A model generated the notes under the pieces. That model ran no database searches and had not been told where the DNA came from. It was given only the letters and a program-made list of their open reading frames with translations. Of a stretch of DNA of 55,117 bases, positions 39,804-49,444 are shown one piece after another (positions within the stretch are counted from its first letter, which is position 1; each line of letters starts with the position of its first letter). Origin of the DNA: CAYGTK01 sp964352775 (lineage in GTDB: Bacteria; Bacteroidota; Bacteroidia; Chitinophagales; CAIOSU01); the NCBI GenBank assembly GCA_964352775.1, contig CAYGTK010000006.1, positions 1 to 55,117 on the forward strand. Reading direction: 5' to 3'. A program made the position numbers and the translations under genes.

Positions 39804-42800
39804 ATGAACTGGGGGAAAACACACGTATTATTACTTCTGTTAATGGGATTTTGCACATACGCAAATGCCCAACAGATACAATTATTCATTGAAGATTTTG
39901 AAGGAGGCAATCAGTTTTCTTTAAACAGTGATACCAATAGTGTGAACACAGGGGATAATCGCTGGATAGTGAATAGAGAATTTGACGGGCAAAATATTTA
40001 TCCCAATACTACTAGGCAAGACTCCGTTACCAGTGGAACCATTAATAATGCTCCTTTCAGCCGTTATCTGCATATTCGTGATAGTAGTTCTTTAGCGCAG
40101 AATGCAAGTTATAATCCAAGTAACGCCTCCGATAATTTTGCGGCCATGTCTAACGGGTTCTGTACACTTGGTTTACGAAATGTATCGCTCTCCTTTTTCT
40201 ATTTGGCAGAAGGAGATGCTGACGCTTATGGAGAAGTATACTATAGCGCCAATAATGGGCCTTGGGTTAAAACAGGAGCTGCAAAATATAACAATCAAGA
40301 TATTTGGCGATTTGTACCAAGCATCTCAGATACTGCATTTCAAGATGTAGAGGATTTGAGGTTTGGGTTTCGGTGGGTGAACGATGCATCTACTGATACG
40401 GCAAGTATTTCATTCTCGTTAGATGAGATACAAGTAGTAGCCAGCTATGATTCATCTGATGCTAATATTGGTATTTCAATCCCTTTGGTGCTAGGTACAC
40501 CAGTTTGTCAAGGCGAAACGTTCTTCTTTCAGTATGCTATAAACCAACCATTATGTAATGGTGTTTATCGCTTAGAAATATCCAATAGAAATGGTGGTTT
40601 TGTAAACCCAACAAACCTAGGAACGGTATCCTTGGGGCCTTTGGATACGCTAGGATTTTTCAGTGTTCCATTGCCGAATGCTATTGTTCCTGATACTTGC
40701 TACCGAATACGACTAATACGAACAGCCCCCTTTTATCAAGTTATTGGTGAGCAAAGTGCGTGCTTTCAGATATTGGACTGCCCAGTATCCGTAGAAACAC
40801 TTGCTGACCCTGTAGTGTTAACCGACCCTGATACAGCCTGTATTTACAGTGCAATTGATGTGCAGTTTTTATCCTTTGGGGTATTCAATCCGGGCAACTT
40901 ATATATAGCCGAGTTGATTGATTCTACCCCAGATTCAAATGGCATGTATCCCCCGCCTCAGCTTTTAGGCCAGCTGCCAAGTGCTGAAACTTTTGATAAT
41001 CCATTTATGCCAGGCAGCGTTTCGGGCTTGATACCATTAGTGCCACCTGGTTGTAACTATTATGTTCGTGTAAATTCTACTAACCCCCCAGCCTTTGGTA
41101 CTATTGTTGGCCCTTATTGCTTAACGGAGTGCGATGTATCTACCAATAATTATTTAGACCTAAGCCTTTGTATTAGCCAAACAGTTGGTATAGATACCGC
41201 TATAGCGGTAGACATCAATACTTTCGATACTACCTGCTATTTCAATGGCAACTCCTTTCAAGCTCAAGTGCTTGATAGAATGACTTTAGCTGTTATAAAT
41301 ACAGGAGAGTTAGGTGTGAAATTTGACACTACTTCAGGTCAGTTGATATTGAGTGTGCCGGGTCGTGATAGCCTTCCTTTCATTGGGATGAAGCCTGGTT
41401 CATTCTATTTAAGGATAGTAACAGATAGCACTTGCGAAGATTGGGATGAAACGGGTACTATAATTCGATTAACCATTGGTGCACCAAATGATGTAGCCTC
41501 TTTAGCTATTCCGAGCGATACTTTCTATTGTAATACAGAAATAGCATCATTCTTAATTCAACCCTATAACCAAGAATCGGATTATGAATGGCTTGCTTCA
41601 TGGATAAATAATGGAGTTGCTTTCGAGTGGCCGAATAACCCATTAAATGTGAATTTGACAGGAAGCCCCCCAGGGTTTTATGGTATTCGAGTGAGAGAGA
41701 ATAACTATGGTTGTTATGGTCCTTTCTCTCCTTTAACGGAGATAGCTATCGGAACAATACCTAGTATTGACATTACTGGCCCCACGGAAGTGTGTCAAGG
41801 AGATAGTGTGACTTACGATGTTCTATTTATTCCTGAAACATTCTATGGCTGGGGGTTGACTTGGGGAACAATAACGGACACATCGAATAACGAAATAACC
41901 ATAGTTTGGGATTCGGTTGGTACAGTAGACTTAAGTCTTACATCTTTAAACCAATGTGGTAATGGTCAAGGTGCCTATACGGTGAATATCAGTAAATTGG
42001 TTGACGTAGAGGCCTTTCAAGATACGGCAGTTTGTGAAGGGGAGCCCGTTAGTCTTACAGCAACAACTTCAGGGTTCCGTTCAGGCTTGACCACTACTTT
42101 TGCTGGAGGGCCATCCAACAGATCAGGTGCAATGTTCGATGTGAAAGCACTTGATGATGTAGTTATTAGGAATTTCTCCGCAAATATCCGAAAGCTTAAC
42201 GCAGCTATCAATACGGCTGACTTTGAGATTTACTACAAAACGGGTTCTTATGCTGGCTCAGAAAATGACCCTAGCGATTGGTCATTGTTAGACACGGCCA
42301 ATAATGTGCTGCTCGCCAATGTTAATAGCCCAACCAATATTCCTGGCGACCTTAACTTACCGTTAACACCTAATCGCACCTATGCTTTTTACATAACTAC
42401 AAGTACTACTAATGTGGTATTTGCTATGACAAATAACACCACAGGTAATAGCGTAATTGCCACCGATGGTATTATCGAAGTAACGGATGGTGATGGGTTG
42501 AATCACTCCTTTATTGACGATGTGAGTAATAGGATATTTAATGGAATAGTGAATTACGACACAGAGGCAGGTTTGCTTTTTGAATGGAGAGCCAGTAACG
42601 ATAGTATATTTAATGGTCGTACCATTACCGTTGAGCCATTTGATACAACAGCATATACCGTTAGTGTATTTGACACCTCTGGCTGTTCTACTCGCGATAA
42701 AGTAGAAGTGGTGACCTTCAAATACCCAGTGCCGGTAGTAGAAGCTAGTGATACACTTGTTTGTCCTGGTGATGTGGTGAGCTTAGTAGCACAAGGTGGG

Positions 42801-43253
42801 GATATTTACGATTGGAGCACTAGCGAGCAATTATCAGACCCTTCTATTTTCAATCCTACGGTAGCGCCAATAGAAAGTGCTACCTATAATGTGGCTATTA
42901 CGAACAGCGAAACTAAATGCACATCTACAGCTGATATTATAATAACTGTAGACGATTGTCAGCTAATAATACAAGTTGCAGAAGCATTTACACCTAACCA
43001 AGATGGCCGTAACGACTACTTTACCGTTTTTGGTGATGATATAGTTGATTACGAGATAAAGATATTTAACCGTTGGGGAGAGTTAGTTTACTACTCTGAT
43101 GATCCAGGCGAGCTGAATGACTTTAATGATGGTTGGGACGGTACTTACAAAGGCGAACCTCAAAAAATGGATACTTATGTGTATTTCATTGTTGCAAATG
43201 GCATCGGTGCGCAACAAACAGAACTTAAAGGTAACTTGACCCTGATAAGATAA
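39804..43253 (+). CDS. large T9SS-secreted protein with type B sorting domain
   Basis: Starting at the ATG at 39804 (a TTG two codons earlier is less likely), the product is 1149 residues. After a signal peptide (VLLLLLMGFCTYANAQ) comes a jelly-roll-like domain beginning LFIEDFEGGNQFSLNSDTN and containing SFFYLAEGDADAYGEVYYSA. A series of Ig-like/PKD-like beta domains rich in cysteine and proline follows (VCQGETFFFQYAI, EVCQGDSVTYDVLF, TAVCEGEPVSLTATTSGF, SDTLVCPGDVVSLVAQGG). The C-terminal type B sorting domain is VAEAFTPNQDGRNDYFTVFG, IFNRWGELVYYS, NDGWDGTYKGEPQKMDTYVY, ending TLIR. It is probably displayed at the surface or released. The next gene begins two bases after its stop. Confidence 0.92.
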   Translation: MNWGKTHVLLLLLMGFCTYANAQQIQLFIEDFEGGNQFSLNSDTNSVNTGDNRWIVNREFDGQNIYPNTTRQDSVTSGTINNAPFSRYLHIRDSSSLAQNASYNPSNASDNFAAMSNGFCTLGLRNVSLSFFYLAEGDADAYGEVYYSANNGPWVKTGAAKYNNQDIWRFVPSISDTAFQDVEDLRFGFRWVNDASTDTASISFSLDEIQVVASYDSSDANIGISIPLVLGTPVCQGETFFFQYAINQPLCNGVYRLEISNRNGGFVNPTNLGTVSLGPLDTLGFFSVPLPNAIVPDTCYRIRLIRTAPFYQVIGEQSACFQILDCPVSVETLADPVVLTDPDTACIYSAIDVQFLSFGVFNPGNLYIAELIDSTPDSNGMYPPPQLLGQLPSAETFDNPFMPGSVSGLIPLVPPGCNYYVRVNSTNPPAFGTIVGPYCLTECDVSTNNYLDLSLCISQTVGIDTAIAVDINTFDTTCYFNGNSFQAQVLDRMTLAVINTGELGVKFDTTSGQLILSVPGRDSLPFIGMKPGSFYLRIVTDSTCEDWDETGTIIRLTIGAPNDVASLAIPSDTFYCNTEIASFLIQPYNQESDYEWLASWINNGVAFEWPNNPLNVNLTGSPPGFYGIRVRENNYGCYGPFSPLTEIAIGTIPSIDITGPTEVCQGDSVTYDVLFIPETFYGWGLTWGTITDTSNNEITIVWDSVGTVDLSLTSLNQCGNGQGAYTVNISKLVDVEAFQDTAVCEGEPVSLTATTSGFRSGLTTTFAGGPSNRSGAMFDVKALDDVVIRNFSANIRKLNAAINTADFEIYYKTGSYAGSENDPSDWSLLDTANNVLLANVNSPTNIPGDLNLPLTPNRTYAFYITTSTTNVVFAMTNNTTGNSVIATDGIIEVTDGDGLNHSFIDDVSNRIFNGIVNYDTEAGLLFEWRASNDSIFNGRTITVEPFDTTAYTVSVFDTSGCSTRDKVEVVTFKYPVPVVEASDTLVCPGDVVSLVAQGGDIYDWSTSEQLSDPSIFNPTVAPIESATYNVAITNSETKCTSTADIIITVDDCQLIIQVAEAFTPNQDGRNDYFTVFGDDIVDYEIKIFNRWGELVYYSDDPGELNDFNDGWDGTYKGEPQKMDTYVYFIVANGIGAQQTELKGNLTLIR

Positions 43254-43255
43254 TT

Positions 43256-45985
43256 GTGCAACGGCAAATAGTACTGATTTTTGGAGTTATGATGTATTCT
43301 ATATTTGCTCAAGGGCAAATAGTGGGTGGAAGCGAGAATTTTACATCATTCCCAAACGACCGCGTTGAGATAACCCAACAACTAATTGATCTTACTCCCG
43401 CTGAATTATTTGATCATCCTGAATTCGGTACAAAACCTTATCGTACAGCCTGTGATGATTGTGTTGAGCTATTAAATAGAAGAACTTCAAACTCCCGTTA
43501 CTACATTGAGCCAGATGACAGTACTCATTTCTATGCCATGCAGTCATATAGCACGATTCACTATCAAGAAAATGGACGTTGGATAACCATTGACCCGAGA
43601 TTAAAACCTACCTCTACAGCAGGTGTATATACTACTGCCGGACAACGAGTACAGAAACGATTTGATACAAATACAGGTGCATCTGAAATGGTGTTTCAAG
43701 ATGCTTCTTTTAAGATGAATGAGAATTTGAGTTTGTATTTTACTGATGGACAAGGTAATGAAACGTGCATACCAAAAGCTGATAGCGACTACTTAACCGT
43801 TGGTTCCGCTGGAGCTCTACATCGGAACAAATGGAATAACATTGACCTTCAAGTGATCTACAAGGAAAACGCCGTCAAAACGAATATTATACTTAACGAA
43901 AAGCCTGATATTCCCAATACCGCGAAATGGTTTGTTTTAGAAGATATTATTGAAATGCCTGGTGGTGCAAGGTTAGAATTAGGAGATGGTGAGATGACTT
44001 TTTCTGGCGGATTCCAAGGTGAACTTGCAATAGTTAACGAACATGGAGAAAGAGCTATCATTTATGCCGAACCAATAGCCTTTGACAATAATGGAAATAG
44101 CTATTCTGCGTCTTATTCTTTTATAAAACTCGAAGATGGTAGATACGCTATAAGGACTAAGTTTTCAGTAGACCACCTACAAGATATAGGAACCACCTAC
44201 CCCGTAACTCTAGACCCTTTGGTATATGAGCGAGACAGTATAGGCTTCTTCAGCTTCACTGTTCCAGGTAGTGGTATGCCTGTACAAAGCAATGCTGACC
44301 TAAAATACACTCAATTTACATTAGGTAGCTGTGATTATACGGTTGTTGTTAATGTTCCTGCTGAAAGTACTCCCTTAAGAACACTAATAGACTTGGAATT
44401 TAATAATCCATCTACCGCGTGTAGAAATGGGAATGCTACTTGTGAGCGAACAGATATTCGAGTTCAGGTAGAAGGCCCTTGCGGTTCTACTCCTTTTTTA
44501 GCCTGTCAACCCGCTACCGTAGCACCTTTTGTAGGTACCTGCACTACCGACCCCAACAAAGTTCCAGGAGCTTCAGCTATTCCATTTTCTGGAATAGCCG
44601 ATTGTCTTACCCCGCAGTGTCCGCTTAATCCTGTAACTTTTACCCTTAAGAATCAGTCTTTACAATGCATGGAGACTTGCGACAACAACTGTGCGGTAGG
44701 CCGTTTTTGGGCAATAACACAAGAGGGAAGAACCCTTGAAGGGTTTACTACACTAGATAATATTACGACCATAGCTGTAGATGACGATACCACTTGCGCC
44801 GCTGGGCCAGTTCGCTTAACAGCTTTCCCTTCCTTTGGTGTACCGCCTTATTCTTATGAATGGTTTCCTACGGGAAATACAGATTCCAGCTTTTTGGTAT
44901 TCCCCGAAACGAATACTACTTATAAATGTATTATTTACGATCAGTGTGACTCAGTGCTTTCAGCTCAGGTTAATGTAATTGTAGTACCTACTCCACCTGC
45001 AGTTACAGGAGACTCTACGGCTATTTGTGTAGATGAGACTTTGGAACTGGGAGGTAACCCTACCAGCACGCCAGGCGCCACACTAACCTGGACGGCGGTA
45101 GCTCCTGCAAATGTGGGACAACTCTCTTCTACTACAGATCCTAATCCGACGTTTACTCCACCTGTGGGAGTTACAGGAAGCTTCAGTTTTCAATTAGAAG
45201 CTCGTGATAGTAATTGTGTTCGGATAAATACGATCGAAATACAAGTGGTTAACCCTCCAAACCCCGCAATTGTATCTTCTGATTCTACCTTTTGTGCTGG
45301 TACTGCGGTTACACTCTCTGTACCACAATCTTATACGGACTACTTATGGCCCGATGGATCAACGGATAGTACGTTTGTTGTCATGCAAGGTGGTTCTTAT
45401 CAAGCTACTGTTACCGATGGAGCTTGTGAGGGCGTTACAGGAAACCTCACTCTAACGGAGATACCTCCTTTTGAGGTAGATGCACTACCGAACGATACCA
45501 GTATAGAGCAAGGCAATTCTGTTAGGCTATATACTTCTGTACCATTAACCTCTTCTAGGGTCGATTCTTTTGCATGGGCACCTTTCGATTCGTTGACCTG
45601 TACCGATTGCCCTAATCCAATTACAACTCCGCAAGTAACTCAGAGCTATACGCTATATGTAGAGACTCCCGAAGGCTGTATAACTATTGATTCTGCGCTT
45701 GTACAAGTGGTTTTGCCAGATGCCTATTTCATCTATTCTGCATTCAGCCCTAATGGCGATGGTATGAACGATGAGTTCTGGTTATTCTCTGCTAGTGGGG
45801 TCGAGGTGCTCGAGTTTCAAGTATATAATCGTTGGGGAGAGCGGGTTCACGAAGGCGCTACCCCTTGGGATGGCAACTACGATGGTGTGCCAATGCCACT
45901 AGAAACGTATACCTTCTATTTCCGCTTGGCCTTACCTGGCGATAAAGAGGTAGTGGAGAAAGGAACGGTGGTTCTATTGCGTTAA
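43256..45985 (+). CDS. large T9SS-secreted protein with type B sorting domain (second)
   Basis: The 909-residue protein begins at a GTG two bases after the previous stop; this start preserves the signal peptide (MQRQIVLIFGVMMYSIFAQG), whereas the next ATG would cut it. Residues 30-330 form a domain without a clear assignment, with YYIEPDDSTHFYAMQSYSTI, DLQVIYKENAVKTNIILNEK and a closing TTYPVTLDPLVYERD that resembles modules before repeat regions of large secreted proteins. A cysteine-rich segment and Ig/PKD-like domains (CVDETLELGGNPTSTPG, SYTDYLWPDGSTDSTFVVM) follow. The sorting domain is YSAFSPNGDGMNDEFWLF, VYNRWGERVHEG, PWDGNYDGVPMPLETYTFY, ending VVLLR. Co-transcribed with 39804-43253. 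Confidence 0.9.
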   Translation: MQRQIVLIFGVMMYSIFAQGQIVGGSENFTSFPNDRVEITQQLIDLTPAELFDHPEFGTKPYRTACDDCVELLNRRTSNSRYYIEPDDSTHFYAMQSYSTIHYQENGRWITIDPRLKPTSTAGVYTTAGQRVQKRFDTNTGASEMVFQDASFKMNENLSLYFTDGQGNETCIPKADSDYLTVGSAGALHRNKWNNIDLQVIYKENAVKTNIILNEKPDIPNTAKWFVLEDIIEMPGGARLELGDGEMTFSGGFQGELAIVNEHGERAIIYAEPIAFDNNGNSYSASYSFIKLEDGRYAIRTKFSVDHLQDIGTTYPVTLDPLVYERDSIGFFSFTVPGSGMPVQSNADLKYTQFTLGSCDYTVVVNVPAESTPLRTLIDLEFNNPSTACRNGNATCERTDIRVQVEGPCGSTPFLACQPATVAPFVGTCTTDPNKVPGASAIPFSGIADCLTPQCPLNPVTFTLKNQSLQCMETCDNNCAVGRFWAITQEGRTLEGFTTLDNITTIAVDDDTTCAAGPVRLTAFPSFGVPPYSYEWFPTGNTDSSFLVFPETNTTYKCIIYDQCDSVLSAQVNVIVVPTPPAVTGDSTAICVDETLELGGNPTSTPGATLTWTAVAPANVGQLSSTTDPNPTFTPPVGVTGSFSFQLEARDSNCVRINTIEIQVVNPPNPAIVSSDSTFCAGTAVTLSVPQSYTDYLWPDGSTDSTFVVMQGGSYQATVTDGACEGVTGNLTLTEIPPFEVDALPNDTSIEQGNSVRLYTSVPLTSSRVDSFAWAPFDSLTCTDCPNPITTPQVTQSYTLYVETPEGCITIDSALVQVVLPDAYFIYSAFSPNGDGMNDEFWLFSASGVEVLEFQVYNRWGERVHEGATPWDGNYDGVPMPLETYTFYFRLALPGDKEVVEKGTVVLLR

Positions 45986-46078
45986 ATTCCGTTAAAGCTT
46001 GCTTAATTAGATACCAATGCTTTGAACCAACACGTTCAACTTGCGTTATCGCATAGCTTATGGATAGTACAAAAGACC

Positions 46079-46086
46079 TAACTTTG
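46079..46086 (+). promoter_or_regulatory. -7 promoter box TAACTTTG of the mevalonate operon
   Basis: A perfect TAnnTTTG box lying inside the region between two possible start codons of the isomerase (46060 and 46102). If real, it rules out the earlier start and gives a leader of about 10 bases. Confidence 0.45.
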
Positions 46087-46101
46087 CTAGCTGAAACCAG
46101 C

Positions 46102-47115
46102 ATGATGAACGAAGATCAGGAATCGGCAAGAAAGAAGGACCATATAGACCTGGCCTTCCGCTCACAGATATTAAAGGGACAATTAGACGACCGCTTTAAC
46201 TACGAGCCTATGCTGGCTGGTTTCCCCAATTCAGCCTTACAGCCTGTAAATTTTGCAGGTAAAGAAATGAAAGCCCCCATCTGGATCTCCAGCATGACGG
46301 GTGGAACGGAATTAGCAGGAAAGATCAATAAAAATCTAGCCCAAGCTTGTGCCGAATATGGTTTAGGCATGGGCCTCGGCTCTTGCCGCATCATATTAGA
46401 GGATGACACCTATTTTGAAGACTTCAACCTGCGACCTATAATTGGAAGAGATAATCCATTCTACGCTAACCTAGGTATAGCCCAAGTAGAGCAATTATTG
46501 GCGAAAGGAGAGGGAGATAAGATAGCCTCCTTAGTTTATAAGTTAAAGGCAGATGGACTATTCATTCACGTTAACCCACTACAAGAGTGGCTACAACCAG
46601 AGGGAGACATCATCAAGCGCTCGCCATTAGATACTGTTCAACAATTTTTGGAAGACTATAACATTCCAGTTATTGTAAAGGAAGTAGGTCAAGGGATGGG
46701 CCCTGCTAGTTTGAAAGCTTTGTTACAAATGCCATTAGCAGCAATTGACTTCGCTGCACACGGAGGCACCAACTTCTCAAAAGTAGAATTACTAAGAAGC
46801 GAACCCGAAAAGCAGGAACTGTATGAGTCGGTGGCCAACCTAGGGCATGGTGCAGAAGAGATGGTGAACTTGGTGAATAGCTTGGTACATGAATTAGGCG
46901 ATAAGGTACAATGCAAGCAATTGCTCATTTCTGGCGGTGTAAAAGACTTTTTAGATGGCTATTACCTCACTAGTAAGTCGAGCCTACCAGCTATATATGG
47001 TCAAGGTTCTGCCTTTTTGAAAAGGGCGCAAATTAGTTACGAAGCCGTACAGGCTTATGTTGAAATGCAAATACGAGGATTACAATTGGCCCAAGCCTAC
47101 CTAACGGTGAAATAG
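46102..47115 (+). CDS. fni: type 2 isopentenyl-diphosphate delta-isomerase
   Basis: From the ATG at 46102 the enzyme is 337 residues; an ATG 14 codons earlier (46060) is possible but lies upstream of a promoter box and adds residues that look atypical for the family. FMN/NADPH-dependent type 2 IDI signatures are RKKDHIDLAF at the N-terminus, APIWISSMTGGTELAGKINK, MGLGSCRIIL, LFIHVNPLQEWLQPEG, VIVKEVGQGMGPASL, DFAAHGGTNFSKVELLR and LLISGGVKDFLDG. It interconverts isopentenyl and dimethylallyl diphosphate, the last step before prenyl chain building. It is the first gene of the mevalonate cluster, with its own promoter box, and the next gene follows 31 bases downstream. Confidence 0.95.
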   Translation: MMNEDQESARKKDHIDLAFRSQILKGQLDDRFNYEPMLAGFPNSALQPVNFAGKEMKAPIWISSMTGGTELAGKINKNLAQACAEYGLGMGLGSCRIILEDDTYFEDFNLRPIIGRDNPFYANLGIAQVEQLLAKGEGDKIASLVYKLKADGLFIHVNPLQEWLQPEGDIIKRSPLDTVQQFLEDYNIPVIVKEVGQGMGPASLKALLQMPLAAIDFAAHGGTNFSKVELLRSEPEKQELYESVANLGHGAEEMVNLVNSLVHELGDKVQCKQLLISGGVKDFLDGYYLTSKSSLPAIYGQGSAFLKRAQISYEAVQAYVEMQIRGLQLAQAYLTVK

Positions 47116-47118
47116 GGC

Positions 47119-47126
47119 TAAATTTG
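47119..47126 (+). promoter_or_regulatory. -7 promoter box TAAATTTG for HMG-CoA reductase
   Basis: A perfect TAnnTTTG box four bases after the isomerase stop and 20 bases before the reductase ATG, so the downstream genes can be transcribed independently. Confidence 0.45.
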
Positions 47127-47146
47127 TTATCGGATAAAACGACATC

Positions 47147-48484
47147 ATGAAGGTAATTGAAGGATTTTCCAAACTATCAAAACAAGGCAAGCTAGAGTGG
47201 TTGGCGCATGAGTTCTATGAACAGCCAGAAGACATAGTAGAGCAGTTTCAGTCGTATTGGCACGATGACCCCAAGCAACAGAAATTGTTTGATGAATTCA
47301 GCGAGAATACTATTACTAATTTCTATATGCCTTTTGGTATTGCCCCTAACTTCTTGATAAACGATAAGCTGTATGCTCTCCCAATGGTTATTGAGGAAAG
47401 TTCAGTAGTAGCAGCTGCTTCAAAGGCAGCCAAATACTGGAAAGAACGCGGTGGATTTCATGCGGAGATAGTAGGTACGGAGAAGATCGGACAAGTACAC
47501 TTTACTTGGAAAGGCACAAAGCAGAGTTTAGAGAAGTTCTTTTCTGCCATTAAGCCCACCTTGATCAGTAATGCTAAGTCCATCACAGCCAATATGGAGT
47601 CTCGCGGTGGTGGTATATCTAATATTGAGCTGGTAGACATGACGGAGCACGAAGCTGACTATTACCAGCTAAAATGCACTTTTGAAACAGTAGATGCGAT
47701 GGGGGCCAACTTCATCAATTCCCTATTAGAAAGTTTTGCAGGCTCTCTACAAGAAGAAGCCATCAATTTTGAAGGGTTAACAGAAGATGAACGTGATGTG
47801 AAGATCATCATGTCCATCCTATCTAATTACACTCCTAACTGCAGGGTTAAAACTTGGGTGACTTGCCCAATAGCTGACCTTGGTACTTTCGACGGTGGTA
47901 GCGTTGGCCCAGAAGAATTTGCGAAGAAATTTGCCCTAGGTGCTAGAATTGCCGAAGTAGACCCGCACCGAGCAACCACACATAACAAAGGCATCTTTAA
48001 TGGCGTGGATTCAGTAGTGCTTGCCACAGGAAACGACTTTAGAGCCGTAGAAGCATGTGGGCATACCTATGCTGCCCGCAACGGACAGTACAGTAGCTTG
48101 ACCTATTTAGATCTAAGCAACGATACCTTTACCTACACCCTTGAAATTCCATTGGCAGTAGGAACGGTTGGTGGACTCACTACCCTCCACCCCGTATCTA
48201 AACGCTCGCTTGAAATGTTAGGTCATCCATCTGCATCTGAGTTGATGATGATAGCTGCAGTGGCTGGACTAGCTAACAACTTCTCAGCCATCAAATCTTT
48301 GGTAACCGTAGGTATTCAAAAAGGGCATATGAAAATGCACCTCTTGAACATCTTAAAGAATTTTGAAGCTACCGAGCCAGAAGTTGAAGAAGCAAAGGAA
48401 TACTTCAAAACACATGTGGTTTCCTACACCGAAGTACGCAAGTTCATCGAACTAGTTCGTGACAATAAGCCTGAATTTAACTAG
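47147..48484 (+). CDS. mvaA: hydroxymethylglutaryl-CoA reductase, class II
   Basis: The 445-residue soluble enzyme has no membrane anchor, as expected of the bacterial class II type. Signatures: NFYMPFGIAPNFLINDKLYA, the catalytic Glu in PMVIEESSVVAAASKAAKYW (residues 79-98), SRGGGISNIELVDM, EVDPHRATTHNKGIFNGVDS with the catalytic Lys, TGNDFRAVEACGHTYAAR, and GTVGGLTTLHPVSKRSLEML. A C-terminal helix with KGHMKMHLLNILKNF carries the catalytic His region. It converts HMG-CoA to mevalonate (or the reverse in degradative relatives); the surrounding kinases and decarboxylase show a biosynthetic role here. HMG-CoA synthase is not in the window. Confidence 0.95.
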   Translation: MKVIEGFSKLSKQGKLEWLAHEFYEQPEDIVEQFQSYWHDDPKQQKLFDEFSENTITNFYMPFGIAPNFLINDKLYALPMVIEESSVVAAASKAAKYWKERGGFHAEIVGTEKIGQVHFTWKGTKQSLEKFFSAIKPTLISNAKSITANMESRGGGISNIELVDMTEHEADYYQLKCTFETVDAMGANFINSLLESFAGSLQEEAINFEGLTEDERDVKIIMSILSNYTPNCRVKTWVTCPIADLGTFDGGSVGPEEFAKKFALGARIAEVDPHRATTHNKGIFNGVDSVVLATGNDFRAVEACGHTYAARNGQYSSLTYLDLSNDTFTYTLEIPLAVGTVGGLTTLHPVSKRSLEMLGHPSASELMMIAAVAGLANNFSAIKSLVTVGIQKGHMKMHLLNILKNFEATEPEVEEAKEYFKTHVVSYTEVRKFIELVRDNKPEFN

Positions 48485-48489
48485 CCCTT

Positions 48490-49410
48490 TTGGAAACCCT
48501 CACATCCTTTTACGCCCACGGTAAATTACTCTTGAGCGGGGAGTATTTTGTACTTGATGGAGCTAAGGCATTAGCTATTCCCACACGCTATGGTCAGCAA
48601 CTGGAAGTAGCTAAAGGAGATAAAACGGGTATCCTTTCTTGGAATAGTATCGACCATACAGGAAATATTTGGTTGACAATAGAAATTTCTTTAGATACTC
48701 TTCAACCTATTGAAAATAAAGGGGAGTCGGAATTACTCATCAAACTACTTCAAACAGCGAAAAGCTTAAATAGCAGCTTCTTAAAAGGAGAAAATGCAAT
48801 AGAGGCGACCACTAAACTAGAGTTTCCTAATGATTGGGGCTTGGGCAGTAGTTCTACCTTAATATCACTTATAGCGCAATGGGCAGCCGTAGATGCTTTT
48901 GAATTGCAAAAAGCCTGTTTAGCAGGTTCAGGCTACGACATTGCTTGTGCCACATCTAAAAAATCCATCCTCTATCATTTGGAAGAACAGCAACCCAAAT
49001 GGGAAGAAAAGGAATTCAAACCACCCTTTCTCGACCAACTCTATTTTATCCATTTAGGTAAAAAGCAGAACAGTCGTGAGGGTATTGAGCACTACCGTAA
49101 ATGGGAGGGCGATAAGCCAAAGTTCACCAAGTGGATCAGCAGTATATCAGAGGAGTTCCTGTTTACAGAGAACCTGGCTGTTTTTGAAGACCTATTAGTA
49201 GAGCATGAAGAACTGGTTTCAGGAATACTTGACCTGAAAATGGCGAAGCAATTACACTTTGCCGACTACTGGGGAGCAATCAAGTCGCTTGGTGCATGGG
49301 GTGGCGATTTTGTGCTGGCTACCAGTGCCGAAAGTGAGCAGAAAACAAAACACTACTTTGAACAAAAGGGTTACAGTACCATTATCCCTTTTCGTGAAAT
49401 GATCGTATAA
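48490..49410 (+). CDS. GYDIA-type GHMP kinase, candidate phosphomevalonate kinase
   Basis: The 306-residue protein probably starts at the TTG at 48490, five bases after the reductase stop, because the very N-terminal strand and HGKLLLSGEYFVLDGAKALA loop begin immediately and no ATG precedes them. GHMP features are FPNDWGLGSSSTLISLIAQW (ATP-binding loop) and LAGSGYDIACATSKKSILYH, which carries the family's name-giving GYDIA motif, plus a C-terminal GAWGGDFVLATSAES. The operon already encodes mevalonate kinase and diphosphomevalonate decarboxylase, so this member most likely performs the middle phosphorylation (phosphomevalonate to diphosphomevalonate). That is inference from context; no canonical phosphomevalonate kinase is seen. 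Confidence 0.88.
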   Translation: METLTSFYAHGKLLLSGEYFVLDGAKALAIPTRYGQQLEVAKGDKTGILSWNSIDHTGNIWLTIEISLDTLQPIENKGESELLIKLLQTAKSLNSSFLKGENAIEATTKLEFPNDWGLGSSSTLISLIAQWAAVDAFELQKACLAGSGYDIACATSKKSILYHLEEQQPKWEEKEFKPPFLDQLYFIHLGKKQNSREGIEHYRKWEGDKPKFTKWISSISEEFLFTENLAVFEDLLVEHEELVSGILDLKMAKQLHFADYWGAIKSLGAWGGDFVLATSAESEQKTKHYFEQKGYSTIIPFREMIV

Positions 49411-49444
49411 TTGAATAAGCAGGGTAAAAGAACTACTTTGAACT

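Noticed and set aside
46060..46101. Upstream ATG for the type 2 isomerase
   Set aside because: It lies before a perfect TAnnTTTG box and adds 14 residues not typical for the family; the ATG at 46102 is preferred, though not proven.
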